Source: Sialis fuliginosa
Taxonomy: Eukaryota; Arthropoda; Insecta; Megaloptera; Sialidae
Direction of reading: 5' to 3'
DNA length: 64,000 bases
Assembly (NCBI GenBank): GCA_961205875.1
Contig: OY540812.1
Span: 33,923,098-33,987,097, forward strand
Shown here: piece by piece, positions 53,079-64,000 of the stretch
How positions within the stretch are numbered: the stretch's first letter is position 1
Layout of the letters: the number at the start of each line of letters is the position of its first letter
The notes under the pieces: generated by a model
Told to the model about the DNA's origin: nothing
The model's database searches: none
The model's input: only the letters and a program-made list of their open reading frames with translations
Position numbers and translations under genes: made by a program

Positions 53079-54593
53079 TTAATGTTTATGTTTATGTTTA
53101 TGTTTATGTTTATGTTTATGTTTATGTTTTAATTTATGTTTATGTTTATGTTTATGTTTATGTTTATGTTTATGTTTATGTTTATGTTTATGTTTATGTT
53201 TATGTTTATGTTTATGTTTATGTTTATGTTTATGTTTATGTTTATGTTTATGATTATGTTTATGTTTATGTTTATGTTTATGTTTATGTTTAAGTTCATG
53301 TTTATGTTTAAGTTTATGTTTATGTTTATGTTTAAGTTTATGTTTATGTTTATGTTTATGTTTATGTTTATGTTTATGTTTATGTTTATGTTTATGTTTA
53401 TGTTTATGTTTATGTTTTAATTTATGTTTATGTTTATGTTTATGTTTATGTTTATGTTTATGTTTATGTTTATGTTTATGATTATGTTTATGTTTATGTT
53501 TATGTTTATGTTTATGTTTATGTTTATGTTTAAGTTCATGTTTATGTTTAAGTTTATGATTATGTTTATGTTTATGTTTATGTTTATGTTTATGTTTATG
53601 TTTATGTTTATGTTTTAGTTTATGTTTATGTTTAAATTTATATTTATGTTTATGTTTATGTTTATGTTTATGTTTAAGTCTATGTTTATGTTTATGTTTT
53701 AATTTATGTTTAAGTTTATGTTTAAGTTTATGTTTTATTTATGTTTAAGTAATGTTTATGTTTTAATTTATGTTTATGTTTATATTTATGTTTATGTTTA
53801 TGTTTATGTTTATGTTTATGTTTATGTTTATGGTTATGATTATGTTTATGTTTATGTTTATGTTTATGTTTATGTTTAAGTTCATGTTTATGTTTAAATT
53901 TATGTTTATGTTTATGTTTATGTTTATGTTTATGTTTATGTTTATGTTTATGTTTATGTTTATGTTTATGTTTATGTTTTAGTTTATGTTTATGTTTATG
54001 TTTATGTTTATGTTTATGTTTGTGTTTATGTTTATGTTTATGTTTATGTTTATGTTTATGTTTATGTTTATGTTTATGTTTAAGTTTATGTTTATGTTTA
54101 TGTTTATGTTTATGTTTATGTTTATGTTTATGTATATGTTTATGTTTATGTTTATGTTTAAGTTTATGTTTATGTTTATGTTTATGTTTAATTTTATGTT
54201 TATGTTTATGTTTATGTTTATGTTTATGTTTATGTTTATGTTTATGTTTATGTTTATGTTTAAGTTTGTGTTTATAATTATGTTTATGTTTATGTTTATG
54301 TATAAGTTTATGTTTATGTTTATGTTTATGTTTATGTTTATGTTTATGTTTAAGTTTATGTTTATGTATATGTTTATGTTTATGTTTATGTTTAAGTTTA
54401 TGTTTATGTTAATGTTTATGTTTATGTTTATGTTTATGTTTATGTTTATGTTTAAATTTATATTTAAGTTTATGTTTATGTTTATGTTTAAGTCTATGTT
54501 TATGTTTATGTTTTAATTTATGTTTAAGTAATGTTTATGTTTATGTTCAAATTTATGTTTAAATTTATGTTAAAATTTATGTTTAAGTTTATT
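53076..54593 (+). repeat. T-rich arm of block 14, second segment
   Basis: A mosaic: it starts like 48531 onward (modules at 53136, 53424, internal tip segment, TTTATGGTTATG module, TTTAATTTTATG). From about 54260 it switches to the block 13 first-segment ending (AAGTTTGTGTTTATAATTATG, TATAAGTTTATG, variant tip GTTTATTAAAAC). This suggests recombination between two arm types. Confidence 0.85.
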
Positions 54594-56186
54594 AAAACAT
54601 AAACTTAATCATTAACTTAAACTTAATTTTAAACTAAAATTAAAACATAAACTTAATTGTAAATTAAAACATAAACTTAAACATAAACTTAATCATAAAC
54701 TTAATCATAAACTTAATAATAAACTTAATCATAATCTAAATCATAAACTTAATCATAAACTTAATTATAAACTTAATCATAAACTCAATCATAAACTTAA
54801 TCATAAACTTAATCATAAATTTAATCATAAACTTAATCATAAACTTAAACATAAACTTAATCATAAACCTAAACATAAACTTAAACATAAACTTAAACAT
54901 AAACTTAAACATAAACTTAATCATAAACTTAATCATAAACTTAAACATAAACTTAATCATAAACTTAAAGATAAACTTAATCATAAACTTAAACATAAAC
55001 TTAAACATAAATTTAAACATAAACTTAATCATAAACTTAATCATAAACTTAAACATAAACTTAATCATAATCTTAAAGATAAACTTAATCATAAACTTAA
55101 TCATATAATTAAACATAAACTTAATCATAAACTTAATCATAAACTTAAACATAAACTTAATCATAAACTTAATCATAAACTTAAACATAAACTTAATCAT
55201 AAACTTAAAGATAAACTTAATCATAATCTAAATCATAAACTTAATCATAAACTTAATCATAAACTTAATCATAAACTTAAAGATAAACTTAATCATAATC
55301 TAAATCATAAACTTAATCATAAACTTAATTATAAACTTAATCATAAACTTAATCATAAACTTAATCATAAACTTAATCATAAATTTAATCATAAACTTAA
55401 ACATAAACTTAAACCTAAACTTAATCATAAACTTAATCATAAACTAAATCATAAACTTAAACATAAACTTAATCATAAAATTAATCATAAACTTAAACAT
55501 AAACTTAAACATAAACTTTATCATAAACTTAAACATAAATTAAAACATAAACATAAACTTAAACATAAACTTAATCATAAACTTAAACATAAACTTAATC
55601 ATATAAACATAAACTTAAACATAAACTTAAACATAAACTTAAACATAAACTTAAACATAAACTTAATCATAAACTTAATCATAAACTTAAACATAAACTT
55701 AATCATAAACTTAAAGATAAACTTAATCATAAACTTAATCATAAAATTAAACATAAACATAATCATAAACTTAATCATAAACTTAAACATAAACTTAATC
55801 ATAAAATTAAAGATAAACTTAATCATAATCTAAATCATAAACTTAATCATAAACCTAATCATAAACTTTATCATAAACTTAATCATAAACTTAAACATAA
55901 ACTTAAACATAAACTTAATCATAAACTTAATAATAAACTTAAACATAAACTTAATCATAAACTTAAAGATAAACTCAATCATAATCTAAATCATAAACTT
56001 AATCATAAACTTAATTATAAACTTAATCATAAACTTAATCATAAACTTAATCATAAACTTAATAATAAATTTAATCATAAACTTAAACATAAACTTCAAC
56101 CTAAACTTAATCATAAACTTAATCATAAACTTAATCATAAACTTAAACATAAACTTAATCATAAAATTAATCATAAACTTAATCAT
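54594..56186 (-). repeat. A-rich arm of block 14, second segment
   Basis: A 1593-bp 12-mer array aligned with 46938-48530 at offset 7656. Small substitutions separate the two (for example AAATTATATG-type changes near 55100 and AATCTTAAAGATA at about 55070). Confidence 0.87.
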
Positions 56187-56189
56187 ATG
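56184..56189. other. Core-less divergent junction (CATATG), copy 4
   Basis: CTTAATCAT joins ATGTTAATG, at offset 7656 from copy 2. It belongs to the duplicated 46938-50875 segment. Confidence 0.87.
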
Positions 56190-58317
56190 TTAATGTTTAT
56201 GTTTATGTTTATGTTTATGTTTATGTTTATGTTTATGTTTATGTTTTAATTTATGTTTATGTTTATGTTTATGTTTATGTTTATGTTTATGTTTATGTTT
56301 ATGTTTATGTTTATGTTTATGTTTATGTTTATGTTTATGTTTATGTTTATGTTTATGATTATGTTTATGTTTATGTTTATGTTTATGTTTATGTTTAAGT
56401 TCATGTTTATGTTTAAGTTTATGTTTATGTTTATGTTTAAGTTTATGTTTATGTTTATGTTTATGTTTATGTTTATGTTTATGTTTATGTTTATGTTTAT
56501 GTTTATGTTTATGTTTATGTTTTAATTTATGTTTATGTTTATGTTTATGTTTATGTTTATGTTTATGTTTATGTTTATGTTTATGATTATGTTTATGTTT
56601 ATGTTTATGTTTATGTTTATGTTTATGTTTAAGTTCATGTTTATGTTTAAGTTTATGATTATGTTTATGTTTATGTTTATGTTTATGTTTATGTTTATGT
56701 TTATGTTTATGTTTTAGTTTATGTTTATGTTTAAATTTATATTTAAGTTTATGTTTATGTTTATGTTTATGTTTAAGTCTATGTTTATGTTTATGTTTTA
56801 ATTTATGTTTAAGTTTATGTTTAAGTTTATGTTTTATTTATGTTTAAGTAATGTTTATGTTTTAATTTATGTTTATGTTTATGTTTATGTTTATGTTTAT
56901 GTTTATGTTTATGTTTATGTTTATGTTTATGGTTATGATTATGTTTATGTTTATGTTTATGTTTATGTTTATGTTTAAGTTCATGTTTATGTTTAAATTT
57001 ATGTTTATGTTTATGTTTATGTTTATGTTTATGTTTATGTTTATGTTTATGTTTATGTTTTAGTTTATGTTTATGTTTATGTTTATGTTTATGTTTATGT
57101 TTATGTTTATGTTTATGTTTATGTTTATGTTTATGTTTATGTTTATGTTTATGTTTATGTTTATGTTTATGTTTATGTTTATGTTTATGTTTATGTTTAT
57201 GTTTATGTTTATGTTTATGTTTATGTTTATGTTTATGTTTATGTTTATGTTTATGTTTATGTTTATGTTTATGTTTATGTTTATGTTTATGTTTATGTTT
57301 ATGTTTATGTTTATGTTTATGTTTATGTTTATGTTTATGTTTATGTTTATGTTTATGTTTATGTTTATGTTTATGTTTATGTTTATGTTTATGTTTATGT
57401 TTATGTTTATGTTTATGTTTATGTTTATGTTTATGTTTATGTTTATGTTTATGTTTATGTTTATGTTTATGTTTATGTTTATGTTTATGTTTATGTTTAT
57501 GTTTATGTTTTAATTTATGTTTAAGTTTATGATTATGTTAATGTTTAAGCTTATGTTTAAAATTATTATTTGAGTTTATGTGTATGTTTTTTTTTATGTT
57601 TTTGTTTATGTTTATGTTTATGTTTATGGTTATGATTATGTTTATGTTTATGTTTATGTTTATGTTTATGTTTAAGTTCATGTTTATGTTTAAATTTATG
57701 TTTATGTTTATGTTTATGTTTATGTTTATGTTTATGTTTATGTTTATGTTTATGTTTATGTTTATGTTTTAGTTTATGTTTATGTTTATGTTTATGTTTA
57801 TGTTTATGTTTGTGTTTATGTTTATGTTTATGTTTATGTTTATGTTTATGTTTATGTTTATGTTTAAGTTTATGTTTATGTTTATGTTTATGTTTATGTT
57901 TATGTTTATGTTTATGTATATGTTTATGTTTATGTTTATGTTTAAGTTTATGTTTATGTTTATGTTTATGTTTAATTTTATGTTTATGTTTATGTTTATG
58001 TTTATGTTTATGTTTATGTTTATGTTTATGTTTATGTTTCAGTTTATGTTTATGTATATGTTTATGTTTATGTTTATGTTTAAGTTTATGTTTATGTTAA
58101 TGTTTATGTTTATGTTTATGTTTATGTTTATGTTTATGTTTAAATTTATATTTAAGTTTATGTTTATGTTTATGTTTAAGTCTATGTTTATGTTTATGTT
58201 TGAATTTATGTTTAAGTTTATGTTTAAGTTTATGTTTTATTTATGTTTAAGTAATGTTTATGTTTATGTTCAAATTTATGTTTAAATTTATGTTAAAGTT
58301 TATGTTTAAGTTTATTT
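56187..58317 (+). repeat. T-rich arm of block 14, third segment
   Basis: It aligns with 48531-49970 but carries about 0.7 kb more: a perfect hexamer run (57067-57513, about 74 units), an AAGCTT/poly-T module (57547) with TTAATG before it, and a second TTTATGGTTATGATTATG module (about 57625). The extra block resembles the start of core-flanked arms such as block 15. Confidence 0.87.
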
Positions 58318-58959
58318 AAACATAAACTTAATCATATACTTAAACATAAATTTAAACTAAAATTAAAACATAAACTTAATTATAAATTAAAACATAAACT
58401 TAAACATAAACTTAATCATAAACTTAATCATAAACTTAATAATAAACTTAAACATAAACTTAATCATAAACTTAAAGATAAACTTAATCATAATCTAAAT
58501 CATAAACTTAATCATAAACTTAATTATAAACTTAATCATAAACTTAATCATAAACTTAATCATAAACTTAATCATAAATTTAATCATAAACTTAAACATA
58601 AACTTAAACCTAAACTTAATCATAAACTTAATCATAAACTAAATCATAAACTTAAACATAAACTTAATCATAAATCTAATCATAAACTTAAACATAAACT
58701 TAAACATAAACTTTATCATAAACTTAAACATAAATTAAAACATAAACATAAACTTAAACATAAACTTAATCATAAACTTAAACATAAACTTAATCATATA
58801 AACATAAACTTAAACATAAACTTAAACATAAACTTAAACATAAACTTAAACATAAACTTAATCATAAACTTAATCATAAACTTAAACATAAACTTAATCA
58901 TAAACTTAAAGATAAACTTAATCATAAACTTAATCATAAAATTAAACATAAACATAAAC
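58318..58959 (-). repeat. Truncated A-rich arm before core 15
   Basis: A 642-bp array equal in length to 49971-50612 and also lacking the CATAAA run before the core. It differs by a few substitutions (CATATACTTAAAC near 58335 and AAATCTAATC near 58673). Confidence 0.88.
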
Positions 58960-59222
58960 AACACATTTCGTCTCAATTCGATTTTGCATAGAAAAATAAT
59001 TATATAAAATCTTCCTCAAGACAGATTAGATACAAATCGACTCGATTTGTATTAATTCGGTGTATTTTGTATTTATTCGTTAATAGTTGTCTTGATTCGT
59101 TTCAAACAGTCTATTTTAACCAGTTTTTTATATCAATTCGAAAAGTTTCAGCGCTAATCAGAAATTAAGAGTCAAAATGTCTAGATTTGACTTAATTTGA
59201 TGTTATTTGAGTGATATGATGC
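58960..59222 (+). repeat. Core 15 (type III)
   Basis: A complete 263-bp core that reads the same as core 14, 8347 bp downstream of it. Confidence 0.92.
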
Positions 59223-60633
59223 ATGTTTATGTTTAAGATTATGTTTATGTTTATGTTTATGTTTATGTTTATGTTTATGTTTATGTTTATGTTTATGTTT
59301 ATGTTTATGTTTATGTTTATGTTTATGTTTATGTTTATGTTTATGTTTATGTTTATGTTTATGTTTATGTTTATGTTTATGTTTATGTTTATGTTTATGT
59401 TTATGTTTATGTTTATGTTTATGTTTATGTTTATGTTTATGTTTATGTTTATGTTTATGTTTATGTTTATGTTTATGTTTATGTTTATGTTTATGTTTAT
59501 GTTTATGTTTATGTTTATGTTTATGTTTATGTTTATGTTTATGTTTATGTTTATGTTTATGTTTATGTTTATGTTTATGTTTATGTTTATGTTTATGTTT
59601 ATGTTTATGTTTATGTTTATGTTTATGTTTATGTTTATGTTTTAATTTATGTTTAAGTTTATGATTATGTTAATGTTTAAGCTTATGTTTAAAATTATTA
59701 TTTGAGTTTATGTGTATGTTTTTTTTTATGTTTTTGTTTATGTTTATGTTTATGTTTATGTTTATGTTTATGTTTGTGTTTATGTTTATGTTTATGTTTA
59801 TGTTTATGTTTATGTTTATGTTTATGTTTATGTTTATGTTTATGTTTATGTTTATGTTTATGTTTATGTTTATGTTTATGTTTATGTTTATGTTTATGTT
59901 TATGTTTATGTTTATGTTTATGTTTATGTTTATGTTTATGTTTATGTTTATGTTTATGTTTATGTTTATGTTTATGTTTATGTTTATGTTTATGTTTATG
60001 TTTATGTTTATGTTTATGTTTATGTTTATGTTTATGTTTATGTTTTAATTTATGTTTATGTTTATGTTTATGTTTATGTTTATGTTTATGTTTATGTTTA
60101 TGATTATGTTTATGTTTATGTTTATGTTTATAATTATGTTTAAGTTCATGTTTATGTTTAAGTTTATGTTTATGTTTATGTTTAAGTTTATGTTTATGTT
60201 TATGTTTATGTTTATGTTTATGTTTATGTTTATGTTTATGTTTATGTTTATGTTTATGTTTATGTTTATGTTTATGTTTATGTTTTAATTTATGTTTATG
60301 TTTATGTTTATGTTTATGTTTATGTTTATGTTTATGTTTATGTTTATGATTATGTTTATGTTTATGTTTATGTTTATGTTTATGTTTATGTTTAAGTTCA
60401 TGTTTATGTTTAAGTTTATGATTATGTTTATGTTTATGTTTATGTTTATGTTTATGTTTATGTTTATGTTTATGTTTTAGTTTATGTTTATGTTTAAATT
60501 TATATTTAAGTTTATGTTTATGTTTATGTTTATGTTTAAGTCTATGTTTATGTTTATGTTTTAATTTATGTTTAAGTTTATGTTTAAGTTTATGTTTTAT
60601 TTATGTTTAAGTAATGTTTATGTTTTAATTTAT
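59223..60633 (+). repeat. T-rich arm of block 15, first segment
   Basis: A perfect hexamer run to about 59640, the AAGCTT/poly-T module at 59679 preceded by TTAATG, a second long run, then modules as in 50876-52316 (including TTTATAATTATG near 60130). It ends at the alternative junction. Confidence 0.87.
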
Positions 60634-60647
60634 CATAATTAATCATA
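60622..60647. other. Alternative convergent junction (tip lost), copy 3
   Basis: TTTTAATTTAT joins CATAATTAATC at 60633/60634, as at 42890 and 52316. Confidence 0.75.
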
Positions 60648-61236
60648 AACTAAATCATAAACTTAAACATAAACTTAATCATAAAATTAATCATAAACTT
60701 AAACAAAAACTTAAACATAAACTTTATCATAAACTTAAACATAAATTAAAACATAAACATAAACTTAAACATAAACTTAATCATAAACTTAAACATAAAC
60801 TTAATCATATAAACATAAACTTAAACATAAACTTAAACATAAACTTAAACATAAACTTAAACATAAACTTAATCATAAACTTAATCATAAACTTAAACAT
60901 AAACTTAATCATAAACTTAAAGATAAACTTAATCATAAACTTAATCATAAAATTAAACATAAACATAATCATAAACTTAATCATAAACTTAAACATAAAC
61001 TTAATCATAAAATTAAAGATAAACTTAATCATAATCTAAATCATAAACTTAATCATAAACCTAATCATAAACTTAATCATAAACTTAATCATAAACTTAA
61101 TCATAAACTTAATAATAAATTTAATCATAAACTTAAACATAAACTTCAACCTAAACTTAATCATAAACTTAATCATAAACTTAATCATAAACTTAAACAT
61201 AAACTTAATCATAAAATTAATCATAAACTTAATCAT
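60634..61236 (-). repeat. A-rich arm segment between abnormal junctions, block 15
   Basis: A 603-bp array like 52317-53075 but missing about 156 bp around 61090, where the AAACCTAATC segment runs directly into the CTTAATAATAAATTTAATC segment. It contains one CAAAAACTTAAAC. Confidence 0.86.
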
Positions 61237-61239
61237 ATG
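61234..61239. other. Core-less divergent junction (CATATG), copy 5
   Basis: CTTAATCAT joins ATGTTAATG as in copies 2 to 4. Confidence 0.87.
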
Positions 61240-62568
61240 TTAATGTTTATGTTTATGTTTATGTTTATGTTTATGTTTATGTTTATGTTTTAATTTATGT
61301 TTATGTTTATGTTTATGTTTATGTTTATGTTTATGTTTATGTTTATGTTTATGTTTATGTTTATGTTTATGTTTATGTTTATGTTTATGTTTATGTTTAT
61401 GTTTATGTTTATGTTTATGATTATGTTTATGTTTATGTTTATGTTTATGTTTATGTTTAAGTTCATGTTTATGTTTAAGTTTATGTTTATGTTTATGTTT
61501 AAGTTTATGTTTATGTTTATGTTTATGTTTATGTTTATGTTTATGTTTATGTTTATGTTTATGTTTATGTTTATGTTTATGTTTTAATTTATGTTTATGT
61601 TTATGTTTATGTTTATGTTTATGTTTATGTTTATGTTTATGTTTATGATTATGTTTATGTTTATGTTTATGTTTATGTTTATGTTTATGTTTATGTTTAA
61701 GTTCATGTTTATGTTTAAGTTTATGATTATGTTTATGTTTATGTTTATGTTTATGTTTATGTTTATGTTTATGTTTATGTTTTAGTTTATGTTTATGTTT
61801 AAATTTATATTTAAGTTTATGTTTATGTTTATGTTTAAGTCTATGTTTATGTTTATGTTTTAATTTATGTTTAAGTTTATGTTTAAGTTTATGTTTTATT
61901 TATGTTTAAGTAATGTTTATGTTTTAATTTATGTTTATGTTTATGTTTATGTTTATGTTTATGTTTATGTTTATGTTTATGTTTATGGTTATGATTATGT
62001 TTATGTTTATGTTTATGTTTATGTTTATGTTTATGTTTAAGTTCATGTTTATGTTTAAATTTATGTTTATGTTTATGTTTATGTTTATGTTTATGTTTAT
62101 GTTTATGTTTATGTTTATGTTTATGTTTATGTTTTAGTTTATGTTTATGTTTATGTTTATGTTTATGTTTATGTTTGTGTTTATGTTTATGTTTATGTTT
62201 ATGTTTATGTTTATGTTTATGTTTATGTTTAAGTTTATGTTTATGTTTATGTTTATGTTTATGTTTATGTTTATGTTTCAGTTTATGTTTATGTATATGT
62301 TTATGTTTATGTTTATGTTTAAGTTTATGTTTATGTTAATGTTTATGTTTATGTTTATGTTTATGTTTATGTTTATGTTTATGTTTATGTTTAAATTTAT
62401 ATTTAAGTTTATGTTTATGTTTATGTTTAAGTCTATGTTTATGTTTATGTTTGAATTTATGTTTAAGTTTATGTTTAAGTTTATGTTTTATTTATGTTTA
62501 AGTAATGTTTATGTTTATGTTCAAATTTATGTTTAAATTTATGTTAAAGTTTATGTTTAAGTTTATTT
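61237..62568 (+). repeat. T-rich arm of block 15, second segment
   Basis: Hexamer modules (61297, 61591), an internal tip segment (about 61798-61925), a TTTATGGTTATGATTATG module, TTTCAGTTTATG and the canonical tip. It is shorter than 48531-49970 because the TTTAATTTTATG stretch is missing. Confidence 0.87.
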
Positions 62569-64000
62569 AAACATAAACTTAATCATAAACTTAAACATAA
62601 ATTTAAACTAAAATTAAAACATAAACTTAATTATAAATTAAAACATAAACTTAAACATAAACTTAATCATAAACTTAATCATAAACTTAATAATAAACTT
62701 AAACATAAACTTAATCATAAACTTAAAGATAAACTTAATCATAATCTAAATCATAAACTTAATCATAAACTTAATTATAAACTTAATCATAAACTTAATC
62801 ATAAACTTAATCATAAACTTAATCATAAATTTAATCATAAACTTAAACATAAACTTAAACCTAAACTTAATCATAAACTTAATCATAAACTAAATCATAA
62901 ACTTAAACATAAACTTAATCATAAAATTAATCATAAACTTAAACATAAACTTAAACATAAACTTTATCATAAACTTAAACATAAATTAAAACATAAACAT
63001 AAACTTAAACATAAACTTAATCATAAACTTAAACATAAACTTAATCATATAAACATAAACTTAAACATAAACTTAAACATAAACTTAAACATAAACTTAA
63101 ACATAAACTTAATCATAAACTTAATCATAAACTTAAACATAAACTTAATCATAAACTTAAAGATAAACTTAATCATAAACTTAATCATAAAATTAAACAT
63201 AAACATAATCATAAACTTAATCATAAACTTAAACATAAACTTAATCATAAAATTAAAGATAAACTTAATCATAATCTAAATCATAAACTTAATCATAAAC
63301 CTAATCATAAACTTAATCATAAACTTAATCATAAACTTAAACATAAACTTAAACATAAACTTAAACATAAACTTAATAATAAACTTATACATAAACTTAA
63401 TCATAAACTTAAAGATAAACTCAATCATAATCTAAATCATAAACTTAATCATAAACTTAATTATAAACTTAATCATAAACTTAATCATAAACTTAATCAT
63501 AAACTTAATAATAAATTTAATCATAAACTTAAACATAAACTTCAACCTAAACTTAATCATAAACTTAATCATAAACTTAATCATAAACTTAAACATAAAC
63601 TTAATCATAAAATTAATCATAAACTTAATCATAAACTTAAACATAAACTTAATCATAAACCTAAACATAAACTTAAACATAAACTTAAACATAAACTTAA
63701 ACATAAACTTAATCATAAACTTAATCATAAACTTAAACATAAACTTAATCATAAACTTAAAGATAAACTTAATCATAAACTTAATCATAAAATTAAACAT
63801 AAACTTAATCATAAACTTAATCATAAACTTAAACATAAACTTAATCATAAACTTAAAGATAAACTTAATCATAATCTAAATCATAAACTTAATCATAAAC
63901 TTAATCATAAACTTAATCATAAACTTAATCATAAACTTAAACATAAACTTAAACATAAACTTAATCATAAACTTATACATAAACTTAAACATAAACTTAA
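62569..64000 (-). repeat. A-rich arm of block 15, second segment (runs off the window)
   Basis: A 12-mer array matching the block 11 and block 12 arms. It ends at the window edge before any CATAAA run or core. By comparison with 44316-46048 the next core would lie a few hundred bases beyond the edge (inference). Confidence 0.86.

Larger units (their letters stand above)
1..64000. repeat. Hexamer (TTTATG) satellite with alternating-orientation arms and 263-bp cores
   Basis: The whole window is made of TTTATG-type units in alternating orientation, interrupted only by a recurring 263-bp core. The order is core, T-rich arm, convergent junction, A-rich arm, next core. No segment looks like unique gene-bearing sequence. 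Long open frames are a by-product of the unit, which lacks stops in three forward and two reverse frames. Heterochromatin of an AT-rich eukaryote is the most likely source (inference). Long perfect hexamer runs are prone to collapse or expansion in assembly, so array lengths should be treated as provisional. Confidence 0.93.

Noticed and set aside
4287..59222. CRISPR array, because of regularly recurring identical units
   Set aside because: Cores are 263 bp and 2.5-8.3 kb apart, with simple repeats between them and not unique spacers; there are no cas genes.

Overview
This window is one continuous block of satellite DNA with no gene I can support. I see no credible protein-coding gene, rRNA, tRNA, CRISPR array or transposase. 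Almost everything is built from the hexamer TTTATG (one G and no C per unit, so about 17% G+C) and close variants such as TTTAAG, ATTATG, ATTAAG and TTTGTG. The scale, base composition and lack of genes fit heterochromatic, centromeric or subtelomeric DNA of an AT-rich eukaryote. The sequence does not let me name a species or clade.

The layout is a repeated zig-zag. A 263-bp non-hexameric core is followed by a T-rich arm (TTTATG orientation, + strand). The array then flips orientation at a palindromic junction centred on TTTAAA and continues as an A-rich arm (CATAAA orientation, so TTTATG on the - strand), which runs into the next core. There are 15 cores: core 1 is cut by the window edge (1-118) and 14 are complete, starting at 4287, 7739, 11754, 15751, 20230, 24449, 27599, 30367, 32843, 37811, 41493, 46049, 50613 and 58960. 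Every complete core is exactly 263 bp and differs from the others by only a few substitutions, while the arms vary from 454 to 3374 bp.

The two arms differ. T-rich arms are mostly simple TTTATG hexamers, with long perfect runs next to the core. A-rich arms are mostly a 12-mer (CATAAACTTAAT alternating with CATAAACTTAAA), with a pure CATAAA run only next to the core, and even that is missing before cores 14 and 15. Because TTTATG has no C, the + strand is nearly C-free in T-rich arms and nearly G-free in A-rich arms, so strand skew flips at each junction.

Region by region: 1-27598 has cores of types I, II, III, I, II, I, II, with a tandem segmental duplication in which about 8456-16750 recurs at offsets of 8476 to 8698 bp. 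27599-41492 has cores 8-11, with block 9 recurring as block 11 (offset 7444) and an internal 1.02-kb duplication in block 10. 41493-64000 has cores 12-15 and extra inversions: five divergent junctions lack the core and carry CATATG instead, and three convergent junctions have lost the usual tip. These look like deletions at palindrome centres that were later copied by segmental duplication.

Long open frames occur throughout because TTTATG has no stop codon in any of its three forward frames, nor in two of its three reverse frames. They encode only Met-Phe, Leu-Cys, Tyr-Val, His-Lys, Ile-Asn or Met-Ile-Lys-Phe repeats and are not annotated as genes.
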